Source: Pantoea agglomerans
GTDB taxonomy: Bacteria; Pseudomonadota; Gammaproteobacteria; Enterobacterales; Enterobacteriaceae
Length of the DNA stretch: 64,000 nt
Assembly: GCF_021397715.1 (NCBI RefSeq)
Contig: NZ_CP090207.1
Coordinates: 3,410,001 to 3,474,000, forward strand
Direction of reading: 5' to 3'
Every line of letters begins with the position of its first letter. Positions within the stretch are counted from its first letter, which is position 1. The notes beneath the pieces are model-generated. The model was not told the origin of the DNA. It did not search any database and saw nothing but the letters and a program-made list of their open reading frames with translations. Positions 34,113 through 44,003 of the stretch are shown here, in pieces. Both the position numbers and the translations under genes were made by a program.

Positions 34113-34811
34113 ATGAAAGCAGGCATTATTGGTGCGATGGAGCAGGAAGTTACCCTGCTGCGCGACAAAATCGAAAACCGTCAAACTTTATCGCTGGCTG
34201 GCTGTGAAATTTATACCGGCATCCTGAACGGCGTTGAGGTTGCACTGCTGAAATCGGGCATTGGTAAAACCTCCGCCGCGCTGGGTACCACCCTGCTGCT
34301 GCAGCTGTGTAAGCCAGACGTGGTGATCAATACCGGTTCTGCCGGTGGCTTAGCCTCTTCGCTGAGCGTGGGCGATATCGTGGTATCGGAAGAAGTGCGT
34401 TATCACGATGCTGATGTCACCGCCTTTGGTTATGAGCCAGGCCAGATGGCCGGCTGCCCGGCAGCCTTTGTCGCCGACAGTGGTCTGATTGCCGCCGCCG
34501 AAGCCTGCATTCAGCAGCTCGATCTCAATGCGGTACGTGGCCTGGTGGTCAGCGGTGACGCCTTTATCAACGGTGCCGGGCCGCTGGAACGCATTCGTCA
34601 GCAGTTCCCGCAGGCGATCGCCGTAGAAATGGAAGCCGCGGCCATCGGTCACGTCTGTCACCAGTTCCAGGTGCCTTTTGTGGTGGTTCGCGCTATCTCT
34701 GACGTCGCTGACCAGGCTTCGCATCTGAGCTTTGATGAGTTCCTCAGCGTTGCGGCTAAGCAGTCGTCGCTGATGGTGGAGAACCTGCTGGCGCGCCTGG
34801 CGCGTGGCTAA
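34113..34811 (+). CDS. mtnN: 5'-methylthioadenosine/S-adenosylhomocysteine nucleosidase
   Basis: MtnN (Pfs) cleaves MTA, SAH and 5'-deoxyadenosine, removing inhibitors of SAM enzymes and feeding methionine salvage and the AI-2 precursor pathway. The 232-residue protein starts [20 protein letters not shown] (general-acid Glu near residue 12) and has [12 protein letters not shown] and the catalytic Asp in [12 protein letters not shown] (about 197). Length equals E. coli MtnN. It overlaps btuF by 8 nt. Confidence 0.97.
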   Translation: MKAGIIGAMEQEVTLLRDKIENRQTLSLAGCEIYTGILNGVEVALLKSGIGKTSAALGTTLLLQLCKPDVVINTGSAGGLASSLSVGDIVVSEEVRYHDADVTAFGYEPGQMAGCPAAFVADSGLIAAAEACIQQLDLNAVRGLVVSGDAFINGAGPLERIRQQFPQAIAVEMEAAAIGHVCHQFQVPFVVVRAISDVADQASHLSFDEFLSVAAKQSSLMVENLLARLARG

Positions 34812-35607
34812 ATCGCTACTGCTCTGCTGGCTGCTGCTGATCAGCGGCAGCCTGCTGGCTTCCCCACCGCGTGTTATCACCCTCGCTCCCCACCTGACTG
34901 AACTCGCCTTTGCCGCCGGGATTACCCCGATTGCGGTCAGCGCCTGGTCTGACTATCCGCCGCAGGCGAAACCGATTGAGCAGGTTGCCAACTGGCAGGG
35001 AATTAACCTCGAACGTATTCTGCAACTGAAGCCGGATCTGATTTTAGCCTGGCGTGGCGGCAACCCGCAGCGGCAGATCGATCAGCTACAGCAGCTCGGA
35101 ATGAAAATAGAATGGGTCGATCCGGTTACGCTGGATCAGATGATCGCCACGCTGGACAAGCTGGCGCAGTGGAGCCCGCATCCCGAACAGGCCGTGAAAG
35201 CCGCACAGCAATTGCGACAGCAGGAAGCCGGGCTGCGTCAGCGCTACGCTCACCTGCCGGTGGTGCCGCTGTTTTTACAGTTTGGTCAGCAGCCGCTGTT
35301 TACCGCCGCCAGATCGACCTTACAAAACGAGATCATTGAACTCTGCAGCGGTCGGAATATCTTTGCTGACAGCCGTGTCAGCTGGCCGCAGGTCAGCCGC
35401 GAACAGGTGCTGATGCGTCATCCGCAGGCGATTGTGATCGGCGGGACTGCCCGCCAGGCTGAGAACGTCCGGACATTCTGGCAGCCGCAGCTCAGCGTGC
35501 CGGTGATCGCGATTAATGATGACTGGCTCAGCCGTCCCGGCCCACGGCTGATACTGGCGGCCGGACAGCTGTGTGCCGCCCTGCATCCCGCACAAAAATC
35601 CAACTAA
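34804..35607 (+). CDS. btuF: Periplasmic vitamin B12-binding protein BtuF
   Basis: BtuF captures cobalamin in the periplasm and hands it to the BtuCD ABC importer. The 267-residue precursor has a signal peptide ([19 protein letters not shown], cut before SPPRVI) and the two-lobed class III binding-protein fold, with the conserved [20 protein letters not shown] and [20 protein letters not shown] segments. The start is GTG, overlapping the mtnN stop by 8 nt, so translation is probably coupled. btuC, btuD and btuB are not in the window. Confidence 0.95.
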   Translation: MAKSLLLCWLLLISGSLLASPPRVITLAPHLTELAFAAGITPIAVSAWSDYPPQAKPIEQVANWQGINLERILQLKPDLILAWRGGNPQRQIDQLQQLGMKIEWVDPVTLDQMIATLDKLAQWSPHPEQAVKAAQQLRQQEAGLRQRYAHLPVVPLFLQFGQQPLFTAARSTLQNEIIELCSGRNIFADSRVSWPQVSREQVLMRHPQAIVIGGTARQAENVRTFWQPQLSVPVIAINDDWLSRPGPRLILAAGQLCAALHPAQKSN

Positions 35608-35721
35608 TCGGTTAAAGAAACAGCCTTTTTTGCCGTTAATCAAGATATGAGACGCGCGCGCCACGTATGCTCGCCGTCCTTTTAGCGCTTAGCGCTTTTT
35701 GAACAACACCAGGAACCTTAC

Positions 35722-35973
35722 ATGACCAGAGCACTGCTACTGGCGATGGGGCTGCTGATCCCGGCGTACACGCTGGCGGGATCGGTGAGCGGCTCTATTG
35801 GCGTCAGGCTTGTCATCTTTTCACGCTGTGAAATTCAGCGTCCTGAAGCGCGGTCTGTGCCGCAGATCGACTGCGGCGGACAGGCAAGTGCGCAACCGCG
35901 GGTGACGCGCAGCGTCATTCAGTCAGAGGGGAGTGAAAGAAAAAACCATCAGCTGGTAACGATAGAGTGGTAA
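35722..35973 (+). CDS. Small predicted secreted protein, not recognised
   Basis: I do not recognise this 83-residue product. It has a clear signal peptide (MTRALLLAMGLLIPAYTLAG, cleavage near TLA), leaving about 64 mature residues with two Cys (SRCEI and IDCGG) that could form a disulphide. The segment GSVSGSIGVRLVIFSRCEI loosely resembles the start of spore-coat-protein-U-like secreted domains, but that is only an impression and the protein is much shorter. An AGGAACC Shine-Dalgarno precedes the ATG. Codon use is like neighbouring genes. It lies between btuF and erpA, where E. coli carries yadS. Confidence 0.7.
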   Translation: MTRALLLAMGLLIPAYTLAGSVSGSIGVRLVIFSRCEIQRPEARSVPQIDCGGQASAQPRVTRSVIQSEGSERKNHQLVTIEW

Positions 35974-35976
35974 GCG

Positions 35977-35997
35977 AGGCCGTCAGGAAGACGGCCT
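35977..35997. terminator. Hairpin between convergent genes upstream of the erpA stop
   Basis: A perfect 8-bp stem AGGCCGTC / GACGGCCT with an AGGAA loop lies between the small secreted-protein gene and erpA, which converge. It lacks a T run on either side, so it is only a weak terminator candidate. Confidence 0.4.
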
Positions 35998-36003
35998 GCA
36001 TCA

Positions 36004-36351
36004 TCAGATACTGAACGAAGAACCACAGCCACAGGTGGTTTTGGCGTTCGGGTTAGTGACGATAAAACGTGAGCCTTCCAGCCCTTCGGTGTAATCCACC
36101 GAACCGCCCACCAGATACTGCAGGCTCATCGGATCGACCACCAGCGAAACGCCCTGTTTCTCGATAGTCATATCGCCGTCGTTCATCTGGTCATCAAAAG
36201 TAAAACCGTACTGGAAGCCGCTGCAACCTCCGCCGGTGATATAAACGCGTAATTTCAGCGCCGGGTTCTCTTCGTCGGCAATCAGGTTCTTCACCTTGGT
36301 GGCTGCTGCGTCGGTAAACTGCAACGGCAGTGCTGCTACATCATCACTCAT
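36004..36351 (-). CDS. erpA: Iron-sulfur cluster insertion protein ErpA
   Basis: ErpA is an A-type carrier that delivers [4Fe-4S] clusters to target enzymes, including IspG and IspH of the isoprenoid pathway. The 115-residue protein has the three conserved Cys in [11 protein letters not shown] and [10 protein letters not shown]. It is one residue longer than E. coli ErpA. It diverges from hemL; clcA, which lies between erpA and hemL in E. coli, is absent here. Confidence 0.96.
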   Translation of the reverse strand: MSDDVAALPLQFTDAAATKVKNLIADEENPALKLRVYITGGGCSGFQYGFTFDDQMNDGDMTIEKQGVSLVVDPMSLQYLVGGSVDYTEGLEGSRFIVTNPNAKTTCGCGSSFSI

Positions 36352-36555
36352 GTTTTACTCCGCTAAACGTCCAGGTCAGAAAACGACCTTAATACCGCTA
36401 TTATCTGCCAGCACCTCAGCGCAATCAAGCTCTGCCCTTCGCACTCTGTGCCGCTTTCACTAAGGTTAAGTATAGCGGCTGGTGAAACCGGCTTTCGTCT
36501 GCTGCGCCTCTTCCGTAGAATGGCGCGATATTTTTATGAACCGCTGGAGCCGAAA

Positions 36556-37836
36556 ATGAGTAAGTCCGAACAACTGTTTGCCGAGGCACAACGCCTGATT
36601 CCGGGTGGCGTAAACTCGCCGGTACGCGCATTTACCGGTGTGGGCGGCGTTCCGCTGTTTATCGAACACGCCAATGGCGCCTACCTGTATGACGCCGATG
36701 GCAAAGCCTACATTGATTATGTCGGATCATGGGGCCCGATGGTGCTGGGGCACAATAACGCCGGGATTCGCAACGCAGTGATTGAAGCCGCTGAGCGCGG
36801 CCTGAGCTTTGGCGCGCCAACCGAAATGGAAGTCACCATGGCACAGCTGGTGTGCGAACTGGTGCCGAGCATGGAGATGGTGCGCATGGTCAACTCCGGC
36901 ACCGAAGCCACCATGAGCGCCATTCGCCTGGCGCGAGGCTTTACCGGCCGCGATAAAATCATCAAGTTCGAAGGTTGCTATCACGGTCACGCCGATCATC
37001 TGCTGGTCAAAGCCGGCTCGGGCGCATTAACTCTCGGTCAGCCTAATTCACCAGGCGTGCCGGCCGATTTTGCGAAGCATACCCTGACCTGCACCTATAA
37101 CGATCTCGATTCAGTCCGCACCGCCTTTGAACAGTATCCCGCAGCGATCGCGGCGATCATCGTCGAGCCGGTCGCCGGCAATATGAACTGCATTCCGCCG
37201 CAGCCAGACTTCCTGCCCGGCCTGCGGGCGTTGTGTGATGAGTTCGGCGCGTTGTTGATCATTGATGAAGTGATGACCGGTTTCCGCGTGGCGCTGGGCG
37301 GCGCGCAGGAGTATTACAACGTCCGTCCGGACCTGACCTGCCTTGGAAAGATTATCGGTGGCGGGATGCCGGTTGGCGCGTTTGGCGGCCGTCGTGAAGT
37401 GATGGCGGCGCTGGCCCCGACCGGTCCGGTCTATCAGGCGGGTACGCTGTCGGGCAACCCGATCGCGATGGCGGCCGGTTACGCCTGTCTGACTCAGATT
37501 GCGCAGCCTGGTACCCATCAGACGCTGGATGCCCTGACCCGCAAACTGGCGACCGGCCTGCGTGACGCGGCGCAGCAGCAAAACATTCCGCTGGTGGTTA
37601 ACCACGTCGGCGGCATGTTTGGCCTTTTCTTCACCGATGCTGACAGCGTGACCTGTTACGCCGACGTCACCCGCTGCGATGTGGAGCGCTTTAAAACCTT
37701 CTTCCACCTGATGCTGGAAGAAGGCGTCTACTTTGCGCCGTCGGCCTTTGAAGCGGGCTTTATGTCGCTGGCCCATAGCGAAGAAGATATTCAGCGCACC
37801 ATCGACGCCGCGCGTCGTTGTTTCGCGAAGCTGTAA
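36556..37836 (+). CDS. hemL: Glutamate-1-semialdehyde 2,1-aminomutase
   Basis: HemL converts glutamate-1-semialdehyde to 5-aminolevulinate, the tetrapyrrole precursor, using PLP. The 426-residue protein begins [20 protein letters not shown]; the PLP Lys is in [18 protein letters not shown] (about residue 265) and the aspartate that binds the cofactor ring is in [12 protein letters not shown]. Length equals E. coli HemL. The in-frame ATG 36 codons upstream is not supported by the family N-terminus. Confidence 0.97.
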   Translation: MSKSEQLFAEAQRLIPGGVNSPVRAFTGVGGVPLFIEHANGAYLYDADGKAYIDYVGSWGPMVLGHNNAGIRNAVIEAAERGLSFGAPTEMEVTMAQLVCELVPSMEMVRMVNSGTEATMSAIRLARGFTGRDKIIKFEGCYHGHADHLLVKAGSGALTLGQPNSPGVPADFAKHTLTCTYNDLDSVRTAFEQYPAAIAAIIVEPVAGNMNCIPPQPDFLPGLRALCDEFGALLIIDEVMTGFRVALGGAQEYYNVRPDLTCLGKIIGGGMPVGAFGGRREVMAALAPTGPVYQAGTLSGNPIAMAAGYACLTQIAQPGTHQTLDALTRKLATGLRDAAQQQNIPLVVNHVGGMFGLFFTDADSVTCYADVTRCDVERFKTFFHLMLEEGVYFAPSAFEAGFMSLAHSEEDIQRTIDAARRCFAKL

Positions 37837-37856
37837 TCGCCAGTAATAGCAATCTC

Positions 37857-37883
37857 AGACCGGCAAGCGCCGGTCTTTTTTTT
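37857..37883 (+). terminator. Terminator downstream of hemL
   Basis: The stem AGACCGGC / GCCGGTCT with an AAGC loop is followed by seven T bases, running into the end of the convergent fhuB gene. Confidence 0.9.
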
Positions 37884-39861
37884 AGCCTGAACGCCGCAGC
37901 AGCCAGATAAAGTAAGGTGCGCCTAAAAAGGTCGCCATCAGCCCGGCCGGGATTTGATCCGGAAACGCCAGCATCCGCCCGCACCAGTCCGCCAGCACCA
38001 TCAATCCCGCCCCCAGCAAGCCTGACAGCAGCAACTGCGGTAAGGCCCGCCGGAAGCCCAGCATCCGGGCCATATGCGGTGCCATGAGTCCGACAAAGCT
38101 CAGCGGTCCGATAGTCAGCGTGGCGCTGGCAGTCAGCGCCGCAGCCAGCAGCAGCAGGCTGAGCCGGGCCGGGGTTAATGCCATGCCAGCCGAGCGTGCC
38201 GTTGCGCTACCGAGCGGCAGCAGCGTCAGCCAGCGGCTGGCCAGCGGGGCCAGCGCCACCAGCAGCAGCGCACAGATCGCGCTCTGTATCGCCTGACTGC
38301 CGCTGATGTTATAGGTGGAGCCGGAAATCCAGCTCAGCAGGCCGCCCATGCGCGGATCGCCACTGGCCAGCAGCAGCATCAGCAGCGTGACAAAGGCGCT
38401 GTTAAGCGCCATCCCCGCCAGCAGCATCCGCTCCGGCGAGAAGCCGCCGCGGCTGGCTACAGCCATGATCACCAGCAGGGTCAGCGCTGCGCCGATCGCG
38501 CCAGCGGGCAGCAGCCACATCAGCGCATCGTTCGGCACGAAGAACATCATCACCACCACACCACAGGCGGCACCGGAACTGATGCCGAGCACTTCCGGGC
38601 TGGCCATCGGATTACCGGTCAGACGCTGGATCAGACTGCCCGCCACGCCGAGCATCAGCCCGGTCACCAGCGCGGCCAGCACGCGCGGGGCGCGCCACGG
38701 CAGCAGCTGATGCAGCATCTCGCCCGCAGACCAGATCCAGCCCTGCGCATTGCGGCCAAACGCCAGGCCGCCCCACGCCAGCAGTGCCAGCACCAGCAGG
38801 CCAGCCAGCGCCCAGCGCAGCAGATGCTGTCGCTCAGCCGGAACCTTATCGCCCTGGTTCAGCGCCGGTGCCACCGAGCCGGTCCGCAGTCGTGGCAGCA
38901 GCCACAGCAGAATCGGCACGCCCAGCAGCGCGGTGGCGGTGCCGGTCGGGATATCGCGCCAGTGGACGCTCAACCACTGCACGCAGCCATCCGCCAGCCA
39001 CAGCAGCAGCGCGCCGATCAGCGGTGCCAGCATCATCCGGCTGATTAACCGGCGTCCACCCAGCAACTTCGCCAGCAACGGCGCAAACAGCCCGATAAAA
39101 CCGATAATCCCGGCGACATTGACCAGTTGCGCGCTGAGCAGGATCGCCAGCGCCAGCGCGCCGATACGCGCCAGCGACAGCGCCAGCCCCAGATTCTTCG
39201 CCACGCCATCATCCAGCCCCATTAGCGTCAGCGGACGCAGCAGCGCCAGCGCCAGCAGCAGTGCCAGCAGCAGACGCGGCCAGAGTTGCAGCACGTTTTC
39301 CCAGCTCATCTGATTCAGCGCGCCGGTGCTCCACAGGAACATGTTCTGCAACTGATCGTGATTGAAGATGGCAAAAATCTGGTTCACCGCGCCGCTGTAG
39401 AGACTCAGCACCAGGCCAGCCAGAATCAGGGTGACCGGTGACAGACGCTTGCGCCACGCCACGCCAAACACCAGCACGCCAACCCCGACGGCCCCGATCA
39501 GGGCAGCGAACTGCTGAGTGATCGCGCCGCCGGGCAACTGCCACAAGGTCGCCACGGTGATGCCGAGCTGTGCGCCAGAGGAGACACCCAGCGTGGTCGG
39601 TTCGGCCAGCGGATTACGCAGCACCTGCTGGAACAGCAAACCGGCTAAGCCCAGCCCGGCCCCAACCAGCAGCGCCAGCGCCAGACGCGGCAGCAGGCTG
39701 TAGTGAAACACCATCTGCGCCACGTTATCGGTGACAGGCGACCACAGCGCCTGCGACCACTGCGCCGGCGGTAACGCCTGCTGCAGGTTAACCAGCGTCA
39801 GGCCCGCCGCCAGCAGAAACAGCAGGCTGAGCAGCGCCGTGGGAAACAGAGCATGGCGCAT
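37882..39861 (-). CDS. fhuB: Ferric hydroxamate ABC transporter permease FhuB
   Basis: FhuB is the double-length inner-membrane permease for ferric hydroxamates, working with FhuC and FhuD. The 659 residues consist of two homologous halves, each like a BtuC-type permease of about ten helices, with repeated motifs such as FQQVLRNPLAEPTTLGVSSG in the first half and QRLTGNPMASPEVLGISSGA in the second. The ATG at 39861 shares one base with the fhuD stop (TGATG). A further in-frame start 42 codons upstream lies inside fhuD and is unlikely. Length equals E. coli within one residue. Confidence 0.96.
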   Translation of the reverse strand: MRHALFPTALLSLLFLLAAGLTLVNLQQALPPAQWSQALWSPVTDNVAQMVFHYSLLPRLALALLVGAGLGLAGLLFQQVLRNPLAEPTTLGVSSGAQLGITVATLWQLPGGAITQQFAALIGAVGVGVLVFGVAWRKRLSPVTLILAGLVLSLYSGAVNQIFAIFNHDQLQNMFLWSTGALNQMSWENVLQLWPRLLLALLLALALLRPLTLMGLDDGVAKNLGLALSLARIGALALAILLSAQLVNVAGIIGFIGLFAPLLAKLLGGRRLISRMMLAPLIGALLLWLADGCVQWLSVHWRDIPTGTATALLGVPILLWLLPRLRTGSVAPALNQGDKVPAERQHLLRWALAGLLVLALLAWGGLAFGRNAQGWIWSAGEMLHQLLPWRAPRVLAALVTGLMLGVAGSLIQRLTGNPMASPEVLGISSGAACGVVVMMFFVPNDALMWLLPAGAIGAALTLLVIMAVASRGGFSPERMLLAGMALNSAFVTLLMLLLASGDPRMGGLLSWISGSTYNISGSQAIQSAICALLLVALAPLASRWLTLLPLGSATARSAGMALTPARLSLLLLAAALTASATLTIGPLSFVGLMAPHMARMLGFRRALPQLLLSGLLGAGLMVLADWCGRMLAFPDQIPAGLMATFLGAPYFIWLLRRSG

Positions 39862-40739
39862 CAGTACGTCTCCAGCGCGCGTTCCAGCACGCGCACAAAG
39901 TGCAGCGCCGACAGCGTCGCGCCGTAATACCAGACCGCCGGTACGCGCTGAAAGCGCCCGGCCCGTACAAACGGCATTGACTGCCACAGCGGGCTACGCA
40001 TCAGTTGCTGCATATCCGCCTCGTTATCATGATCAAAGCAGATGACATCCACCTCGCCCAGCGAGGCCAGCTGTTCGATACCCACCACCGCGCTGCCCCA
40101 GAAGTTGGTTTCGCCCTGCCAGCCATTTTTCAGGCCCAGCAAGGTCATGACTTCAAGAAACAGGCTGTTTTTGCCGAAGGTAATAGCGTGGCGACTGTCG
40201 AGCAGCGACATCAGCAACAGCGTCCGTCCGGCATAAGGTGCCAGACGCTGGCGCGCCGCAGCCAGTTCATTGTCGACCTCGCGCAGATGCTGCCCGGCCA
40301 CAGCGCTTAATCCAAGGCGTGATGCCAGCTGACGTAGCGAGGCGCGCGCGGTGCTAAAAGGTTTACCGTCACCGCTGTTCAGATCGAAACCCATAATGGG
40401 CGCAATACGCGTCAGCTTCTCTTTCGACGGACCGTAGCCGTTAGAACAGAGGATCAGCGACGGCTGCATCTGCGCCATCAGTTCCAGATTCGGTTCAGTG
40501 CGCAGGCCCACATCCACCACCGCGTCGGGCAGTGACGGCTCGCCGACCCAGATGTTGTAATTGTGCAGATCCGCTACCCCATAGGGCGTGACGCCAAGCG
40601 CCAGCAGCAGTTCGGTGGGTAGCCATTCCAGGGCAATAATGCGCGACAGATCTGGCGTGGCAGCGCCCAGCGGCAGGCTGCGGAGCAAGGGTGCAGCCGC
40701 CAGCGCCAGCATCAACCTGCGGCGTAACAGATCGGGCAT
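39861..40739 (-). CDS. fhuD: Ferric hydroxamate periplasmic binding protein FhuD
   Basis: FhuD binds ferrichrome and other hydroxamates in the periplasm and docks on FhuB. The 292-residue precursor has an arginine-rich signal (LLRRRLMLALAAAPLL), possibly Tat-type as in E. coli. Conserved segments include RIIALEWLPTELLLALGVTP, VDVGLRTEPNLELM, QGETNFWGSAVVGIEQLASL and RAGRFQRVPAVWYYGATLSA. I chose ATG 40739, with AAGGA seven bases upstream, over a TTG at 40760 that overlaps fhuC. Confidence 0.95.
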   Translation of the reverse strand: MPDLLRRRLMLALAAAPLLRSLPLGAATPDLSRIIALEWLPTELLLALGVTPYGVADLHNYNIWVGEPSLPDAVVDVGLRTEPNLELMAQMQPSLILCSNGYGPSKEKLTRIAPIMGFDLNSGDGKPFSTARASLRQLASRLGLSAVAGQHLREVDNELAAARQRLAPYAGRTLLLMSLLDSRHAITFGKNSLFLEVMTLLGLKNGWQGETNFWGSAVVGIEQLASLGEVDVICFDHDNEADMQQLMRSPLWQSMPFVRAGRFQRVPAVWYYGATLSALHFVRVLERALETY

Positions 40740-40749
40740 GAGGCCATCC

Positions 40750-41544
40750 TTAGTAGACAAAACTGACCGGGGCGCCGCCCTGCGGATGCGGTAAAATGCC
40801 CATCGGGATGCCGTAAATCTCGCCGAGCACCTCAGCCTGCATGATCGTCTCCGGCCCGCCCTGGGCGATTAACGCACCCTGACGTAGCGCCACCAGATGA
40901 TCACAGTAGCGTGCCGCCATATTGATATCGTGCAGCACCGCAATCACGGTCAGCCCGCGCTCACGGCTCAGGGTCTGAATCAGCGCCAGGACCTCGACCT
41001 GATGGGCGATATCCAGCGCCGAGGTCGGCTCATCCAGCAACAGACAGCGGCTGTTCTGCGCCACCATCATCGCCAGCCAGGCGCGCTGACGTTCACCGCC
41101 CGACAGGCTATCAACTAACCGTCCGGCGAAGGCGTTCAGCCCGACGCGCGCAATCGCATCCTCGACCCGGTCGCGATCGTCCTGACCAAAACGCCCCAGC
41201 GCACCGTGCCACGGATAGCGACCAATCGCCACCAGCTCGCGCACCGTCATGCCTTCCGCGGCCGGTAACTGCTGCGGCAGATAGGCCACCTCACGGGCAA
41301 AAGCCTTGCTGTTCCAGCGTTCAACCGGCTGCTGGTTGAGCAGCACCTGGCCGGTGCTGGCGCTCTGATGACGACCCAGCATTTTCAGCAGCGTCGATTT
41401 ACCCGAGCCGTTGTGACCAATCAGCGCGGTGACTTTGCCAGGCGGAAAGGTCAGCGACAGCGGCTGAAGGAGAGTACGACCCGGTACCTGAAAACTGGCG
41501 TTATCCAGTGTAAAGGTCGCGTCTTCTGCGTGCGGATGCGGCAT
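40750..41544 (-). CDS. fhuC: Ferric hydroxamate ABC transporter ATPase FhuC
   Basis: FhuC powers ferric hydroxamate import. The 264-residue ATPase has Walker A GHNGSGKST, the signature LSGGERQRAWLAM, Walker B CLLLDEPTSALD and the switch His in AVLHDINMAARYCD. It ends GAPVSFVY like E. coli FhuC, nearly the same length (265). It lies 39 bp after fhuA and 10 bp before fhuD, so polar effects of the fhuA stop codon are possible. Confidence 0.97.
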   Translation of the reverse strand: MPHPHAEDATFTLDNASFQVPGRTLLQPLSLTFPPGKVTALIGHNGSGKSTLLKMLGRHQSASTGQVLLNQQPVERWNSKAFAREVAYLPQQLPAAEGMTVRELVAIGRYPWHGALGRFGQDDRDRVEDAIARVGLNAFAGRLVDSLSGGERQRAWLAMMVAQNSRCLLLDEPTSALDIAHQVEVLALIQTLSRERGLTVIAVLHDINMAARYCDHLVALRQGALIAQGGPETIMQAEVLGEIYGIPMGILPHPQGGAPVSFVY

Positions 41545-41583
41545 GGTTATCCCTGTGAACGGGCGCCGCAGCGCCCGGATAAA

Positions 41584-43803
41584 TCAAAATCTGAAAGTGG
41601 CAGTACCCACAATCTGGCGTTCCGCGCCCCAGTAGCAGGCGTAGTCACGGTAGCAGCTGGCGACATATTCACGGTCAAACAGGTTGTTGACGTTGACGCC
41701 CACTGTCGAGCCCGGCAAACCGAAACGCGCGAGATCGTATTTCAGCGCGGCATCGACCGTGGTGTAACCGGCCACCTTAAAGTTCTGGTTCGAGAGTCCA
41801 GCAGCGCTATTATCTGTGGTTTCAGCATACAGCCCCTGACTTTCACCCACGTAGCGAACCCCAGCGCCGATCGTTACCCCTGACAAAGCGGTCTCGTGGA
41901 AGGTGTAATCACTCCACAAGGAGGCCATGTGCTTCGGCACCTGTACCGGCGTTTTGCCTTTCAGCAGCGTATCTTCGGTATATTCCGCATCGGTATAGGT
42001 CTAGGACGCGGTCAGGTTGACGTTGGCATTGAGCGCCGCTTTGGCTTCCAGTTCCACACCGCGCGACCGGATTTCACCGCCCTGCACGCTGAAATTGAGA
42101 TTACCGGGTTCAGCCGTCAGGTTTTTGGTTTTGGTCAGCTGGTAAACGGCGGCGGTAAGCACCACTGGACGATCTTTGGGAACATATTTCACGCCAGCTT
42201 CATATTGCTTTGCGCGTGAGGGATCAAAGGGTTGACCGCCGGACGTAGTGCCGGTGTTGGGAATGAATGATTCGCTGTAGCTAAAGTAGGGAGCCACACC
42301 ATTATCAAACACATAGTTCAGACCACCGCGCCAGGTGAATGCCTGGTCGTGATTTTTCACTTCGGTACTGCTGCTGCGGTTAAGCGCAGAGGTCGTGGCG
42401 TAATCGTAACGGCTGCCTAACGTCAGTACCCAGCGATTCCACTCCATCTGATCCTGTGCATAAAGGCCGGTTTGTTCTTGTTTATTGAGATAGTGATAAG
42501 GGTATGGCGTACCGATTGCAGTGTCATTGCCATATTGGGGGTTGATCGCATTAAGTGGCGTAACAGTGCCGAAGGCAGCATCAATATCGTTACGGGTCCG
42601 TTGATAATCGACGCCCAGCAGCAGCGTGTGATCCAGCTGGCCGGTGGCAAATTTCGCCTGCGCCTGAGTATCGACCGCAAACTGATTGAGCTTCTCTTCA
42701 GAAATGGCGGAGCCGCGATTAATCTCCTGGGTTTGCGGATTAAAACCGCTGCCATAAATACTGCGGTAATCGGTGCGCAGGTCGGCATAACGCAGGTTCT
42801 GGCGCACCGTCCAGGTGTCATTAAAGCTGTGCTCGGCGTTATAACCAACCATTTTGGTGTTACGCGAAATCTTGTTGCTCTGCTCGCCTTCATCAAAATT
42901 GGTTGGCAGTTTGTACTCGCTGCCATCAGGACGGGTAATCGGCACCACTGTGCCCTGGCGCGGCAGCCAGCCGTAATAGCCGGTTTCCGGCTCGTTCTGG
43001 AAATAGGTCAGCAGATCAATGCGGGTACGGTCATCCGGACGCCAGCTGAATGCCGGCGCGAGGGTGTAACGCTTCTCTTTGTTCATCGCCTGCTGCGCAT
43101 CCTGACTGCGCGCCTGACCGGTCAGACGATAGCTGTAGACGCCATCATCATCCAGCGCGCCACCAAAGTCGAAGCCGGTTGAGAACAGGTTATCGTTGCC
43201 CATCTGGAACTGCACTTCACGCAGGGTTTCCTGAGTCGGACGCTTACTCACCAGCGAGACCACACCGCCGGGATTGCTCTTGCCGTACAGCACCGACACC
43301 GGACCACGCAGCAGTTCAGCGCGCTCCAGGAAGTAAGGATCGATGGCGAACTCAGAGTAGTTATCCCCCTGCAGTTTCAGGCCATCCAGGTACTGGTTGG
43401 TATTGGTTTCGCTGAAGCCGCGAATCGACAGGGCATCAATCACGTCTGAACTGCCGCGGTTGCCGGTCAGCACGCCAGGCGTGTAGTTAAACGCCCCTTT
43501 GACGCTGGTGACGTTACGCATTTCCATCTCTTCGCGTGTCACCACGGAAACAGACTGCGGATTTTTTTCGATCGGCGTATCGGTTTTGGTCCCGGTGGCG
43601 CTCTGTTTCGCCGCGATAGTCGCCGCTGGTCCCCACGCGCTTTCGGCTGGCGCGCTGGCACCGCCGTCTGCTGACACCACCAGGGTCTCCTCCGCCAGCA
43701 GGTTACTGCTCAGGCTGGTCAAAGCCAGCGCAATCATGATTCCCAAAGGCTGGCGGTAAAACTGTTTTTTTACAGAACAAGGAAAAGTCGTTCGCGCATT
43801 CAT
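41584..43803 (-). pseudogene. fhuA: Ferrichrome outer-membrane receptor FhuA, interrupted by an in-frame TAG
   Basis: FhuA is the TonB-dependent ferrichrome receptor (also a phage and albomycin receptor in E. coli). A 739-codon frame runs from 43803 to 41584 but carries TAG at 42001-42003 (codon 601). Before it are the signal peptide, a TonB box (EETLVVSA), the plug (ESAWGPAATIAAKQSATGTK) and most of the barrel. After it the same frame resumes at once with TYTDAEYTEDTL and continues to the proper C-terminal GTATFRF without another stop. In E. coli the aligned position is Tyr, so one substitution (TAC or TAT to TAG) explains it. The product would lack the last 138 residues, including the final strands and terminal Phe, and should not assemble. 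Confidence 0.9.
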
Positions 43804-43847
43804 AAAGGTGTCTCTTAACTATGAGGGATCGGCAGGCGAATCGAAAC

Positions 43848-43866
43848 GATAATGATTATTATAACG
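43848..43866 (-). promoter_or_regulatory. Fur box upstream of fhuA
   Basis: GATAATGATTATTATAACG matches 14 of 19 positions of the Fur consensus, including nine in a row at the left. It lies about 45 bp upstream of the fhuA ATG, where it would overlap the promoter, consistent with iron repression of the fhuACDB operon. Confidence 0.75.
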
Positions 43867-43958
43867 GTCGGATAATATGCGAAACGCCGCCGGGACTGCA
43901 AGGATAAATCCCAGGCGTGACGCCGTTTGTAGCGCGATTAACCGGTATTGATCAGGCA

Positions 43959-43987
43959 CAAAAAAAGGGCGCCGAAGCGCCCTTTTT
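43959..43987 (-). terminator. Terminator downstream of mrcB
   Basis: The stem AAAGGGCGC / GCGCCCTTT with a CGAA loop (43964-43985) is flanked by an A run and a T run. On the minus strand it follows the mrcB stop by about 18 bp and separates mrcB from fhuA. Confidence 0.88.
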
Positions 43988-44003
43988 AACCAGTCTGGTG
44001 AAA

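Noticed and set aside
35683-35700. AGCGC-TTA-GCGCT followed by TTTT as a btuF terminator
   Set aside because: The stem is only five base pairs and it lies very close to the ribosome-binding site of the next gene; too weak to annotate.
41584-41940. A separate small outer-membrane protein gene of 118 codons downstream of fhuA
   Set aside because: It is the C-terminal part of fhuA, in the same frame and directly continuing the protein after the TAG; its first Met is internal to FhuA and has no signal peptide.
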